64,000 nt of DNA, from NCBI RefSeq assembly GCF_964355755.1, contig NC_092672.1, positions 1,426,001-1,490,000 of the forward strand, read 5' to 3'. Each line of letters begins with the position of its first letter. Position 1 is the first letter of the stretch. The position numbers were made by a program, and so were the translations under genes. Shown piece after piece: positions 1 through 19,427 of the stretch. The DNA is from Antedon mediterranea. Taxonomy: Eukaryota; Echinodermata; Crinoidea; Comatulida; Antedonidae. The notes under the pieces are model-generated. The model saw only the letters and a program-made list of their open reading frames with translations, did no database searches and had not been told where the DNA came from.

Positions 1-35
1 ATTTTGTTATTTTAAGAATGTTTTTTTCCGCTCAC

Positions 36-3000
36 CTTTTTGGCCAGTTCTCGCTCCCTCTCTTCACTTTCCCTTAGTCTTCGCCGCCATTCCTGTTCAC
101 TCGCTGATCCTCGGTTGTCTAGCTCTTTCGCTCTTTTCTTTTCCCTCTCTAGCAGGTCGAGGGCGCTCTTGTGTTCCATTATCACCTTTTGGTTTTCCTC
201 TTTCAGACGCTGTAGCTCATTCTGTTGCTTTTCTACAAGGTCTCTTTCAGTTTTTGTCTTGTTTTCCTGCAGAAAGGTTTATAAGTAGTTTAATACATGG
301 TAAGTTTCACATCTATAACTTTACATAAAAAATGTTTTAAAAATGTAGTAGAACATAACAATTTTAACAGATTTTGTATTCGTTTTTTTTTTTTGCAAAA
401 TAAACTAAACAAAAGTTTTGTTCTACTTTATACTGGGTAACTACATCTGGATCTGGATGAATACTGACGAAGGACCACATGGGTATATGCGCCAGGGGGT
501 GCGTCTCTCGGTGTGCAAACCTCATACTTAACTGAATTTGTTTTATTTATTTATTTTTTTTTTATTTATTAACTTCACAAAACTGACTAAACAATGACGA
601 AAAAACAAACAAACCAACATCAGTTCTCACAGAGCGTAGTTCAACATATACAGTGCTTTTAATAATATAATAAATGTTATTAAACAAAATAATATTCTTC
701 TTACCATTTGACTTGTTAAATTATGTTCTTTTCCTTTTAAACTTTCAATATCCTTCTCCATGTATTCTAGTTTCAGTTCTAAGGCTTTCTTATCGTCTTT
801 CACAGTCTTACTTGTTTCCTGCAATTTATTAAAGATGATTTAAAACGGTAATATTATATTTGCACATTTTTAAAAAACCATATAGTGACAGGGTCACTAT
901 ATTCAATGATTGTTAAAGCACTAAACGGCAGTATTTCAAGTCAAGGGAGGTTTTCCCAGATCAGGTTCCCTGCAGAGGCAGATGAGAGGTGTTGAGAGTG
1001 TAAATTTTATTTACCAAAATTTAGGATGCCAGGTTTTCCTGTCCCCTACATTTTTTTTTTTACAAACGCAATCCCTATTTCTATTTTATTGTCATTTTTA
1101 CCTCAAGTTTATTAAGTTGTTTTTTGTTTTTGTCAATCAAAGCTCTAAGTTTGATGATAGTGGCTTCATGACTGCTTCTTTTCTTTTTCTCATCATCCAA
1201 GGATGTCTGCAGCTCACGAATCTATAATGAGATAATAGTTCATGATAAATGGAAGGAAGCAATTTAAATTTGTGTAGATATCAAGAAATTTATCAAGAGC
1301 ATATATGCAATGGCGTAACGGTTATGAGCGCTAACTGGCTCAACCCAGGGGCCCCCAAAGCATGAGCAGTCCAATGCAACTATCCAGTGTTGAAGGAGTG
1401 CTAAACCCGGGGCCTTTGCCGTGTGCATTAAGCCACTGCGTACGGGTGGACACATTGATGTTGACTGATTTATACACACACTACAATAATGACTACAATT
1501 ACAAATCATTTTGTGGGTGTCTGAATCTACTTCTACTGAGGTAGATTATTTAATAATGTTTCCTATACAGTATCTAAGATTTACATCTACGGAAAAAAAA
1601 TGAATAATTCAGTATGTAAAATATCACCATCCCTTAGGGGTGAAGCATGTGTAGAATGTCAAAAGAATGCTAATTTGGTATTATAATATAACACATTGTA
1701 TCTCAAATTAAATAGCCTTTTAGCAAGTCATCACAGGAAAAAAATACCTTCCAAATTTACAATAATGAATAAGCAAAAACTTTAACAACCTTTCTCAAAA
1801 TTCAACTCAAACTTCTTTTAACAACTTTTTTTTTATTGAGATCACCATTTTAATGACTACTAATATTAAAAGAAGGGTGAGTTATGAATGACTTTAGTTT
1901 CCATGGTAACTAAAAACATATTGATACTAAAACTTGTGATCACACAAACAATTATTAATTGCTATAGTAACAATACAGTTGAATAATATGTGCACTCAAG
2001 TGATTATATTCTGATTTTCAAGGTTCTTTCAACATCACATTTTGTTCTTAATATCACTATACAGCGTTCATTCCATTTAGCATACATCCATAATATGCTT
2101 AGTAGAAAAAATATTTAAGAAAATCTATTAAATCAAATTGATTTCATTTTGATGGATATTAAGGCGGATAAATTTATTTTTTTCCGTGGATTTTTATAGA
2201 AATTACATTAAAGAAAGATATTGTATTTGTCTTCAAAGTGAATGTTGTATATAGAAGTGGAATAACGCATGTAAACACAGCTTTGGATAAAAGATAGGAC
2301 TGGAGCTAAGCGTGAACTGATAACTTCCAGATATTAAAGGTAAGAAAAAAAACCAACAATTATCTACAGTTTCAAGTCAATTTATTTTTATATTCTATAT
2401 ATAGAGTATATACTCTCTTAAAAGTGACTCCCTAGGCTAGTGACCACCCACCACCAGTATAGCTAATTACCTACTAGGCTAGTGACTCCCTAGGCTAGTG
2501 ACCACCCACCACCACTATAGCTAATTACCCACTAGGCCAATTACCCACTAGGCCAGTTACCCACTAGGCCAGTTACCCACTAGGCCAGTTACCCACTAGG
2601 CCAGTTACCCACTAGGCCAGTTACCCACTAGGCCAGTTACCCACTAGGCCAGTTACCCACTAGGCCAGTTACCCACTAGGCCAGTTACCCACTAGGCCAG
2701 TTACCCACTAGGCCAGTTACCCACTAGGCCAGTTACCCACTAGGCCAGTTACCCACTAGGCCAGTTACCCACTAGGCCAGTTACCCACTAGGCCAGTTAC
2801 CCACTAGGCCAGTTACCCACTAGGCCAGTTACCCACTAGGCCAGTGACCCACTAGGCCAGTGACCCACTAGGCCAGTTACCCACTAGGCCAGTGACCCAC
2901 TAGGCCAGTGACCCACTAGGCCAGTGACCCACTAGGCTAGTGAACACTATAGGTTAGTTTACATTTCCTTTGAATGTACTTTTAAATGGTACTGTATTAG

Positions 3001-6000
3001 AATTTAAAACGTTTTGGACCTAAATTAAATTCGCAAAAAAAAATCAAATTTATTTTGTTGCTCAAATTTACAATCAATATTAGAAATTTATATTTTGAAT
3101 TTATTAACAAAACCCATTCAAGAATACGGAGACCAGAAAACCAAACCAGCCCATGGGCGTCAGGTATTGGGAGAGTTCAATAAACTACTGATGTAAACCG
3201 AATTCCACATATTCTAATGCTGTGTACTAATATATCAATAATATCAAGCAAACACTATCCAAATCAATCAACGAAAATTTAATTCAATTTTTTGTCCACC
3301 AACAGAGGGCTCACTACTAATTTTCAAGTCAGTACAGTAATAATATTACATTATAATGTAATTATGCATTTTTGTAAACGACTGGTTCTTCAATTTAAAG
3401 GAGAGTAACCAAATAAATATTATTATTATTACAATCTCTACGTATTGGTTCATAAAAAATGAAGTTCACAATTATAAAAATTCAATTCAACCTATCAAAA
3501 AAAAATAATTTTAAACTATAAATAGATAAATTTAAGACTTTTTTTAACAGTTTTCTGCAAATTTCCTGTTCCTTACCTTTGTATCAAGTGATGTTTTCTC
3601 TTCCTCGCTCGTCTTCAACCGATGTTTCATCGTCGTCATTTCAAGTTCGAGTCGTTTGCGAGATTCTTTTAATTGAGAGTTTTCCAAACCTGCTTTCTTC
3701 AGCAATGAAGTTTCTATAAATGCAATTTCAATAAATCAAAATTCTGTATAAAATACTTGCATCAAGACTTTCTGATTACAACTATGGGGTGCCTATATAA
3801 TAAATAGCAATAGTGTATACTATTTACACTCATTTTAAAATTATTATTCCATGGAGTGCAAAGGTGTCCCGTTATTGTACCTTGTTTCTGTTGTTGTAAG
3901 GCTTTATTAGCATGTGCATATTTCTCAGACTCTGTTTTATCCAGATCAGTTGACAACTCTGACACATGTGACTCCAGTCCCTTTAATTTTGCCTTTAGTT
4001 CTCTGTTTTCCTGCTCAAGTTTGTCTCGTCGTGTTTGCATTATCTTTAACTGTTCTTCATGAAGCTGTAAAAAACAAAATTAAATATTACATTGAATGCC
4101 ATACCACACAGTTTTAAACTACAATCATATGGGCCAGTTGTTACTCCTTCTCTTTACTTTTTAAGCTCTGTCTACACTATCAAACTTTATTTGACAACAA
4201 ATGTGATGTGCTCATATATCACTAACATAATTATTTGGGAATGTCACTGCCACTTTGTTTGTAGTGTAGATAGAGCTTTACAAAGTGTATTGAAATAAGT
4301 GCATAGTGGTTTTCTGGAAGTGGACTTTTTTGCATTCCATGCTGTTGGTGTTATAAGAAGATAAAATAATAAACATCAACAATTTTATATAATTGCAGTT
4401 GATAACAAATCACAACAATACCTTAGCATTTGATTCCAGAATCTTCTTTGAATTTTCTTTTTCTTTCTTAAGTTCATCATCTAATCTTCTCTTTTCTCTT
4501 TCCAGTCTTTCCACTTTCTTGTTATCCAGATAGTTGCCAACCTGGGCCTTCTTTTTCCGTTCCATATCCAGGTCGTCAAGAAGCTTAGCTCTTTCAACCA
4601 GAAGGTAAGCAATTTGTTCACTTTGTGTTCCACTCGCAATGTCCTCAAGACCCTCCTGTAAGATGTTATAAAAGATTACTGTATAATACCTACTGTAATA
4701 ATGTATAAATTGGTCGGTTTGCCCTATTTTGGTCGGTTTGCCCTATTTTGGTCGGTTTGCCCTATTTTGGTCGGTTTGCCCTAGTTTGGTCGGTTTGCCC
4801 TATTTTGGTCGGTTTGCCCTATTTTGGTCGGTTTGCCCTATTTTGGTCGGTTTGCCCTATTTTGGTCGGTTTGCCCTACTCTATTTTGGTCGGTTTGCCC
4901 TACTGTATTTTGGTCAGTTTGCCCTACTGTATTTTGGTCAGTTTGCCCTACTGTATTTTGGTCAGTTTGTACCTACTTTGGCCAGTTTCCCCTACTATGG
5001 TCAGTTTGCCTTGCTTTGGTCAGTTTCCCCTACTTTGGTCAGTTGGCCCTACTTTGGTCAGTTTGCACCTACTTTGGTCATAAATGTTTTAACATATTTT
5101 ATATAATTTCAAAAATTTATAAGAAAACAGAAAATTGTTTTACAGTTAGCATTGCATGCTAACTAAACACTAGTAAAGTTACTGTTACAGGTTTGCAGTA
5201 CAACATGTGTTTCTCAAAAGACATTCTCTACAGTACTATATCATTCAATACTAACTGTACAATAATTATTTTGGATTTTGTCAATAATCTTCATGGAGGT
5301 ACTATAGACCAACTGTGAGAAACATGTGATAAAATTATCATAATTATTGCTATACTATCTATAGTATTCTAAACTGGTAAATATCAACTTTTAAAAATTA
5401 AGTTACTAAAGTCTCAAATACACTACAATGTGACTGTGACACAAGCATGTATTGAAATGCTGCATTTATGTACCAATAGGTAGCAAATTGCTCCCCTGTG
5501 ATGATGACTGTACTTGAATAACCATGGAGTAATTACTCCATGCATGGACCTATAAATTATAGGTCCATGCTCCATGGAATAATGAAGGTTTAGCATTGAG
5601 TTTAATTGTTTTTAAACAAAAGAGGTTAAAAGGCTTACATTGTTGACATTGAATTAAAAGACAACACTTGTATTGTTAAACAATCATTCAATCGATAAGA
5701 CTGCAAACTTCTGAGTATTTGTAATTCAACTCAAACCACATGGACTGCTCAGCAAACATATAAATTGTATAGAATAGTTTGTGGCTGGTGGTACTGTATC
5801 AGTGGCTGGTACTGAATCAGTATCAATGTTTTATGCTCAAATCTAATTTCAGCATAAAATTGTAAGTAATTGTGTTTGAAATCTGAAAAATTTTCTTGCA
5901 AATTGTAGATTTTTTTAAACTCTGTATTAAATTTTTTTTTTTTAAAGAAATATTCATTTTAAATAAAAATATACTATAACAATTATTTAAATCTCTTTTC

Positions 6001-8646
6001 TTTTATTTTTGCAATACTCTTAGCTTCTGAATCGTGATTGCTTTCTAACAAAACCATATTAAGATTCTTTTACTATCACAACACAAAATACAATGCAGAG
6101 TGTTTGTACATGACATCACATGGTATCACACAACTTTAGTACAGTGTTTACTAAGTGCACACATACTGATGCTAGTTTGGGTTTAAATCTAATTCATTAT
6201 TGCGACTTTGCTTTCAATTGAACTGAGGTACTATAATGAAAAATAAGTATCACAAAAGGTTTAATTGAACTAAAATACACTACACCTGAAGTACCCAATT
6301 TGAATGCAACTAGTTTATCTTGTAATGTTATATGAGAGTATATAGAATGAATGCTAACAGTGTTCATTTTTTTTTTTAAACCATATTTAATGAGGGTGAT
6401 CCATCCAGCTAATGCTGATCATTAGAGACCCTCAGAGGTTCACAAGACAAATATACACACAAGATGCTCTACATAAACAAAGTCTTATTACAAGTCTTTG
6501 GGAGTGGAGTTGTAAGTTGGTCCTTAGAAAAAATCCTGACATGTGACGGGACTTGAACCCAGGACCGTTGGAATGGTAGCCAAGCATCATAACCACCAAG
6601 CCACAACTCCACTACCTAACATGTGTTACATGTATGTCAAACAAGGTGGATTCCAATTTCACTTATCTTGGGACCATTCTATTCACCACCAGGTAGGCTT
6701 ACTTCATCAAGGCTTCTATGAATGGCATGACTATTTGGGAGCAGGAACGCTAGTAGACCAAACCTAGTACCGTTTTGATTACGATCTTCGGGAAATTACC
6801 TCACAACTTAATCAATTTTAAACTTAACTTAATGACCCCCAAAAATCCGAACTCTGTGTCTATGTACAGTATCTATATTTTAGAAACAACTGGCAATTAG
6901 TTCCCTACCTGTTGTAGAAGCATGGCTATCTCCTTATTATCACCAGCAAGTTCTTTCTTCAACGTTTCATTCTCATCTTTCAGGCGTTCATTCTCTTTTT
7001 CAAATTCTTGTGTCAGTACTTCCCTTTCTTCTGATAGATTTCTAATATGTTCCACATAATTCTCAACCTGAAAACAGTGTAAAGAAACAAGATACAAAAT
7101 GACACTTGAGTCACTCACTGACTTGTTTTGAGAACTACAATATTGCTGTAGGAGATTTTACTAATAAGCTAGGCAGAAGGCGATTAAAGATAAAATAGGA
7201 TGAAATACACAAAAACATAAAACCTTTCAAAAGAGATATGAAGTGAGACCAAAAGGAAATTGAATTCTAATTGTTGCATGAAAAATTCCATTTTTTTTTT
7301 TTTTATTATTTTTTTTTATATTTCATGTTATTTAAAAATACAGTACAAATACAAGACATATCTGAAATGATAAAACAAAATGGACAAACCATTTAAAGAG
7401 CTTACTAACATTATGTTTATACAGTATGTAGGACAAAGAAAAAATGAATTAACGAACGGGGTAAGATTCTGGAATAAGCCCACCCCAAAATTTGTATTAC
7501 AGACATTACACATTATAACTGCAACAGCGTTACCAAAATTTGTGTTTAGGGAGTGACTAAAATGAAGCCACTACTGTATGACAGGAGAACATTATACAAA
7601 GACACTATGGCCAGGGAGGTATACCTCCCTGCTACAATATGACAGAACATTAACAAAGTAAAAATAGATTGAAACACAACTTGTTGGTTTGCTTAATTGC
7701 TCTCTTACATACCTCTTTCATTTCCTGAGCCTGCTGCTTCTTCAATTCTTCAATCTCTTTTCTTGCAGACTTCAGTTCATTGTCTGCCTTCTTGTACCAC
7801 TTCCAAACCTTCTGCATCTTCTCTTTATCACTTGAGGTACTTTCAAGGCCTTCATCCTTCAACCTTTTGGACAGTGACACCTCTCCGTCCATCTGGGGAA
7901 AAAAGGGTTGACACAATATTTCTTGTCTAGCATTCAGTTTTTGAAACTTTGTTTAATATTACTTTTTATACTTAACATTAAAAATCACGGTAATTTATCA
8001 GAACACCTTTATTTGGAATAAATACCACACAACACGTCCCAAACCTTCCTGAACAGAAATGCCACGGTTTATAAGTACTTAATATTTTTCTTAATATATT
8101 ATCACTGGACACATGTTAATACGAAGTAAATTATTATCCTAGATTAAACTAGACTAGAATACAGATCTAGTAGAAGTAGGCCTACTTATTTTCATTAATA
8201 GGAAACCATAATATGGCATGGAGAAGGTAAGAAGAAATACAAAAAATACTAGTAAAAAACTAAAAGTAATTTAAAATTACAAATTAAATAAAGAGTAAAA
8301 AATACATTTTTTTGTATCTAAAAAATATGATTGACTAGTCTATACTAGGTAGCTAAGACAAAATGCATCCTCAATCTTTATTTAACACATCTAAAACCTA
8401 GGCCCTGTATGGAAGAAGCATAGGCCTAGTAGCCTACTAGGAGTCTAGGCCATGCCCACGGACGCCCCTTTCCTCGGTGGTTTTTCAAAACAAGTCTTGC
8501 TTCACACCCACCTGATGAGTGAGGAATTTTACCACACGTACCTGTCAAACTATTCTCATAATCTTCCTTCTCATCTTGCATTGGAAGTAAATTGTAATTA
8601 CGGAGTAATGTACTCTTTAACCTACCTTTTGAACCGTCTTCGACAT
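36..8646 (-). CDS. Coiled-coil protein, 3' end outside the window
   Basis: Nine exons chain in phase on the minus strand: 8646-8626, 7892-7713, 7067-6909, 4655-4422, 4064-3881, 3713-3577, 1221-1102, 818-705 and 266-36 (460 codons); the last has a GTGAGC donor, so the gene continues past position 1. Exon 1 encodes only MSKTVQK; exon 2 begins with another ATG directly after its acceptor, so a start there is possible. The product is almost wholly charged heptad-like helix rich in Lys, Glu, Gln and Leu (for example ENERLKDENETLKKEL near residues 93-108), with no enzyme motif, signal peptide or membrane segment. A cytoskeletal, Golgi or centrosomal scaffold is a generic guess. I do not recognise the orthologue. 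Several introns hold minisatellites. Exon calls are solid; identity is unknown. Confidence 0.85.
1897..1910. promoter_or_regulatory. Palindromic RFX X-box-like motif
   Basis: GTTTCCATGGTAAC fits the X-box consensus GTNRCC-N(0-3)-RGYAAC. It lies in an intron of the coiled-coil gene rather than near a start codon, so function is uncertain. Confidence 0.25.
2425..2945. repeat. 16-bp minisatellite, about 26 units
   Basis: Unit CCAGTTACCCACTAGG repeats almost perfectly from about 2528 to 2940, with a T-to-G variant (CCAGTGACCC) in the last units. It is preceded at 2425-2527 by an imperfect duplication containing CTAGGCTAGTGACCACCC, which looks like the source sequence. It lies in the intron between exons 3713-3577 and 1221-1102. 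Confidence 0.95.
4161..4280. mobile_element. MITE1 copy
   Basis: Ends read AAGCTCTGTCTACACTATCAA and AGTGTAGATAGAGCTTT, inverted to one another. Interior carries the family's TGATGTGCTCATATAT segment. Non-coding. Confidence 0.85.
4711..5085. repeat. 19-bp minisatellite in a coiled-coil gene intron
   Basis: Unit TTTTGGTCGGTTTGCCCTA is near perfect for the first half; later units gain an insertion (CTGTA) and then decay to TTTGGTCAGTTTGCC forms. The decay runs one way, with the youngest-looking units nearest the exon acceptor at 4655. Overlapping open frames here are repeat artefacts. Confidence 0.95.
6370..6614 (-). mobile_element. tRNA-derived SINE
   Basis: Read on the minus strand, the head has an A box (TGGCTTGGTGG) and a B box (GGTTCAAGTCC) about 40 bp apart, followed by a GGAGTTGTAAGTTGG-like body complement and an A-rich end near 6370. 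A second copy lies at 49438-49690. Pol III promoter boxes mark it as a SINE, not a functional tRNA: the arms do not pair as a cloverleaf. Confidence 0.75.
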
Positions 8647-9081
8647 GCCTATATTTTTATGTTATTTTCAAAATATCACAACGTTTTATTTCCATTATAA
8701 CATTGTTTACTGTCACCATCAATGCGGAACGCCATTTTTGAAACTTTTCTCTTATCGGTTTCTTGTGTGACCTCAAACACTGGGTCACACGCGTAATAAT
8801 AAGTAAAGCAGCAACCCATTGTTATCAGACTTCTTTGATCGATGATTCATTGGGTGGTGGTAATAAGTAAAAAATAATCACTAAACATTTTCGTCATATT
8901 GTTATATGTAAAGACGAAAATAATACATATATAGTAATAATTTTAATCAACAATTGAACAGAATAAATAATTATGTTGATTGAATAAAATGCAAATTGAG
9001 TTACGATTTATACTATAAATAGATCATTGTATTGATATTATTATTAGGCATTGCGTACTTCACTCACTTCGCGTAACCTCC

Positions 9082-9137
9082 CGCACTTCCGGGCGCTCTA
9101 CTTGTGCGCACGCGACAGTTAACGCACTTCCGGGCGC
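9082..9137. promoter_or_regulatory. Doublet of ETS/GABP-type ACTTCCGG sites
   Basis: The 15-mer CGCACTTCCGGGCGC occurs at 9082-9096 and again at 9123-9137, in a short CpG-rich island within AT-rich DNA. ACTTCCGG is the classical ETS (GABP/ELK) core found in housekeeping promoters. It lies about 440 bp upstream of the minus-strand coiled-coil start at 8646, so it probably belongs to that promoter. Confidence 0.5.
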
Positions 9138-9841
9138 AATAAATACGCCTGCGTAAATTGTCGCTTTTCCTGTTTTCTACACGCGCAAGCTGCGATAACT
9201 GCAGCCACCAGCCAACCTATAGTACTGTGTATAATAAAAAACATGTTTGACAACAATCTCATATTTTATTGTGTATTTTTTATTAGATTTTGCACACAGT
9301 ACAGAAAATATTAGACACAATGATTATATGATGAGGAGCCTACAACTTGAATAGGAATACTGTATTTTATTTGTAATTTCAGGACTTTTTTCTCTGTGTT
9401 TGGCAGAGCAAAACTTCATCAAAATCATTTTGACAAATGAGCATGAACAAAATAAATACATTTACGGAATAAAAAACATTTAAGGATATATAGTATAATT
9501 CTATATCGTGTAAATATGCAACAAATCTTTTTTAATGCATACATAAAGCCTCAATATGAATAACATTTTAATAATTGATACTTACTTTGTATTGGACGGA
9601 TAGTAATATTGAAATTGCGGTTATTTATATATACTTTTATTATATATTTATTTACAATTCAATTACTGTAGATAATATTATGTGTATCAAGGTAACTTTC
9701 AGCGCACTAGCAATTTGTTTTTGCTATTGCCTACTATCATTATACAAATGTACTAGCAATTTTACTTTTTAAATACACTCAAGAATGAATATGCTGAACA
9801 TTTTCAACATCATTACTGTACCAATATGCATAAAATCAGCA

Positions 9842-9983
9842 TAAAGCTCTGTCCACACTATCAAACTTTATGTGACAAAAAATATGTGATGTGCCCATAT
9901 ATGGAGATGATGATGTCATATCACTACCATATTATTTGGGCACATTAAACTTTTTTGTCAAACTAGTTTGATACTGTACAGTC
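9842..9983. mobile_element. MITE1 copy
   Basis: Left end AAAGCTCTGTCCACACTATC; right half CAAACTAGTTTGATACTGTAC, with the terminal few bases degraded. Interior TGATGTCATATCACTACC matches the other copies. Confidence 0.8.
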
Positions 9984-10986
9984 AATACATGGTTGTTTTT
10001 ATTATATCTTTTAAAAAAAACATCAATATTCTAACATTTTCTTCATGACACAGTATAGTATAAAATGCATTACAATTTTTAACAATTCATTGTACCAATT
10101 ATCATTGGATACAACATATAAACTAAATTGTACAGTATAAAAATTGCAAGATTTAAAAATGCTTGTAAAGATAGCTTCACAAGCATTTTCAAATCTGTAT
10201 GTCTATATTTAGACAAAATAAAAGACGTTTTTAAATAAGTACGAAAAGGTACTACAAGATGCCATCAGGAGCAGATACAGGTGGCGAACTAGACAAGGAG
10301 AACAATTTTTGTAAAAGGTTACACTATTTTCTATTATTATTAGTTTGGGAATGGGGTGGGGTGGGGGAGTTTGGTCTGGTCTTTTATTACTCTACCTTTT
10401 CTACATCCACCACTTTTGTAGCATGGTTTAAAGCTTGTTTAGCTGAAATAGGTTTAGGTACTAAGTATATGTATTGAAAGATCAATGCAAGATTCTCCAA
10501 TTACACACACACAATATATCTAAAGGCCCTAATACAAAGCCAACCAAAGGTAGATCATCTTCTCTTAGATACATACATGTTGGCACTCATTGTATTAACT
10601 GGTTAAAGTAATTTACAAGAAACATTTTTTGATATGCTCATGATTTCAGGTTTACTAAACATGATTTTAATTATTTTGGCAGAAAAAAAATATTTTAAAA
10701 GGTGTATAGCATACACTGTAAATTCTACATGTCTTTTTTTTAGTAATTTGATAATAAATTTTAAGTATAAACCTTTTTTTTTCACAATACACAACACTCA
10801 TTTGGTAGCAAAACGTAAAAACACACAAAAATGATAAACATACTTATTAATCAAAATAGAAACTCTCTTCTAGGTGTTTACAATAAACAACTAAATATTT
10901 AAATACAATATTTACATGTTGAGAAATTGTGAATAATATTTACAGTGAGCTTTTTCTTGCTGTTTTTACAGGCGTCCTAACTCCCC

Positions 10987-11113
10987 TTAAGCTCTGTCTA
11001 CACTATTGAACTCAATGTGATGTATGTATATGGACACTATGACATCATATCACTACCACATCTGGGCACTTCAATTTTGTTGTTAAACTAGTTTGATAGT
11101 GTAGACAGAGCTC
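10987..11113. mobile_element. MITE1 copy
   Basis: Flanked by TTAA-like sequence on the left; ends GCTCTGTCTACACTATTGAA and AGTTTGATAGTGTAGACAG pair as a hairpin. Confidence 0.85.
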
Positions 11114-11593
11114 TAGAGAGATCAGATACAAAAAAAAATAATTATTAATTTACATGATCTTATGATAGCTTGACACTTGTGCCTCTGCAGTCATCAATTA
11201 TGTAAAGTGTAAAGCTTATTATTATGCTTCAACTAGATTACTTATCTTGTAAATTTTATTTTTGTCATTTAAAAATACAATTACATTTTAAAATCACTAT
11301 ATAAATTCAAGGTATCTATTTTAAAGGCTTTAAAATTCTTCAAAAAAATATTTTACACTTCAATAAAATTTTTTTCATCATATGAAAATAAAGCTTGGAA
11401 ATTGAAAGGAATTATACAGCTTTTAAAAATGTTTGAGCATGTCTGGTATTCATCAATGTTTTTGCTTTTGTCAAGGTAGTAAGAGTTGCTTAATTATAAG
11501 AAAGTAAAATATTATATCAAGGTTTCTAGCCCTCAATGGGTCGGAACACACTAACGTTGGTGGTGCATGGATTAAGAAATAGGATGTTAAATT

Positions 11594-11631
11594 CTATGAT
11601 TGTATAATATACAATCATAGAATTTAACGTA
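11594..11631. repeat. Near-perfect inverted repeat
   Basis: TTCTATGATTGTATAA is followed immediately by its complement, making an 18-bp-arm hairpin with almost no loop. It is downstream of FoxJ2/3. Confidence 0.85.
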
Positions 11632-12302
11632 GAATGTAATCTACGACAACCACAGAACTGAAATCATATGTACAAGCGTTTCTATATACAACAACTTATA
11701 CAGAGACAGTTTTAGTTATTTTAACATTTAAGTTGGTAAGGTTTTTGCACAATTAGGGACAGAATTAGCCACAAATAATTTAGATGAGAACTATGGTGGA
11801 TAATGAAGTTGATAATGATAACAATGATGATGATGATGGCAATGATGAAGATACAATAAAAATTGTAATGAACCTTAAATATTATATAGAAATAAAAAAC
11901 CTATTATAAAACAATATTAATCAGTAACATACAGTAGAACATACATTTTACGTAACCTAAAAGTCATACAGAGAACATCGTAAAATAAGGTGACCTTCTT
12001 TTTGTTTTTACATTGTCTTATAAACGTGTGCCGCTGATACAAAAGCGTTTGTTCAATAAATTTATCTTATCTTATATCTACAGCTAAATCTGCAGTAATT
12101 TATTTTTTTTTATTTACAATTACAGCTATGCCTATAAATGTAATGTAACTTTCAATGATTGGAAAATATCCACTACTACTACTATATTAATAGTATTATG
12201 TATTAAATTTAAAAAGATGACATCATTGGTCATTTTATGCATACGTAAAATCAGGGTACGTAAAATGTAGGTCCTACTGCATTTTTACAAACCAGAATAA
12301 AG

Positions 12303-12376
12303 TAGATTGAACCAGATTAAACTAGATTGAACAAGATTAAACTAGATTAAACTAGATTAAACTAGATTGAACAAGA

Positions 12377-12386
<10 letters not shown>
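12303..12386. repeat. Short tandem repeat at the FoxJ2/3 stop codon
   Basis: About eight units of AACTAGATTGA / AACTAGATTA. The first unit on the minus strand overlaps the final codons and TAA stop of FoxJ2/3. Confidence 0.85.
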
Positions 12387-18480
<6,094 letters not shown>

Positions 18481-19427
18481 TTTGACTGATCTTCATCACC
18501 CTGAGCCTGTTCACATTATGCTTTGCGGAGCAATATTGTCGCCTAGCAGTAGTTTTCTCGTTTTTAAACACTGTAAATTAAATGCTAAGAAAAACATATG
18601 CTTTTTAAACTTTAACTATATTTATTTGACACCTACTAACAAAAAGGAAAAACTGCTAAATCAAATTAATATAAAGAAAATGGGATTTTGTACCAATAAA
18701 TGCGTAGTAGCATGACTAATCACAACATTTCAACCACGAACCCCCTGCGAAGAATTCCATGGTTTCGGCTTCTCTCTGACGTCAGATTTTTACACCCTTG
18801 ACATGCGCCTGGATTAAAAGTCTAGAAATACATTATATTTTAGAGGGCGGACTTTCGATTCATGTGATTTTTACCTGGGCTAAAAGACCTATGAAAAATT
18901 GTAGTTTTTATATATTTTGATTACATATAAGATCATATCTTTACTTGATTTGTAACTTTGCATTATTAGTATTCTAAATACAAAACAAGTTGTTAATTTT
19001 CGTGCTCTAATTGATAAATTTCAGCTCTAAAAAGGTAAGGAGAATGCCAGGCCCAACCAGCCAGGCAAGCAAGCCTCTCTTTATTATTTGTCGCCTGCCT
19101 ACTACCAGTACTAGGTGGGTGGTGGTGGTGTGGTGGTACGGTAGTGATGATTGAACGGATTCCCGATTGAACGGATGCCGATTGAACATGGATGAGGCCT
19201 ACTAGCTAGTATTACTACTAGTATTGTTCCGAAAAGCCGGTAGTGCATGTGACGTGCATGGAAAAAAATAAATAAAATAAAAACAAATATGCTATTTTAT
19301 ATAAAGGCACATTAATATTATTTATTGTACATTTTAACATTTTTTACAAATTTTTAATTTAATTAATTAAAAGTATCTTATTAAATCAATTCAATAACTA
19401 GGAGGCCTAGATAGGACCAACTTCAAG
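18481..19427. promoter_or_regulatory. Divergent promoter region of FoxJ2/3 and CSN7
   Basis: The two start codons lie 947 bp apart, head to head. Both sit in a YY1-like context: AAAATGGCGGA on the minus strand at FoxJ2/3 and CAAGATGGCAG on the plus strand at CSN7. No TATA box is evident at the expected distance on either side. Microsatellite-like GGTGGTGG sequence lies near 19110-19135. Confidence 0.55.

Larger units (their letters stand above)
8647..12376. other. Spacer between the coiled-coil gene and FoxJ2/3
   Basis: No convincing coding exon is seen. The part near 8700-9200 is the 5' flank of the coiled-coil gene and holds a CGCCATTTTTG motif near 8729 and the ETS-like doublet. Two MITE1 copies (9842 and 10987), a perfect hairpin at 11594-11631 and a short AACTAGATTGA-type repeat next to the FoxJ stop fill much of the rest. 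FoxJ 3' UTR should start at 12376 and run leftward. Confidence 0.7.

Noticed and set aside
1306..1450. Possible tRNA-like SINE (TGGCGTAACGG motif)
   Set aside because: An A-box-like match is present but no clear B box at the right distance and no second copy seen.
4729..5162. Open frames of 111-125 codons on the plus strand (FGRFALFWSVCPILVGLPY-like)
   Set aside because: They are translations of the 19-bp minisatellite inside an intron of a minus-strand gene.
6500..6612. tRNA gene
   Set aside because: A and B boxes are present but stems do not pair and a second diverged copy exists at 49543-49690; it is a SINE.
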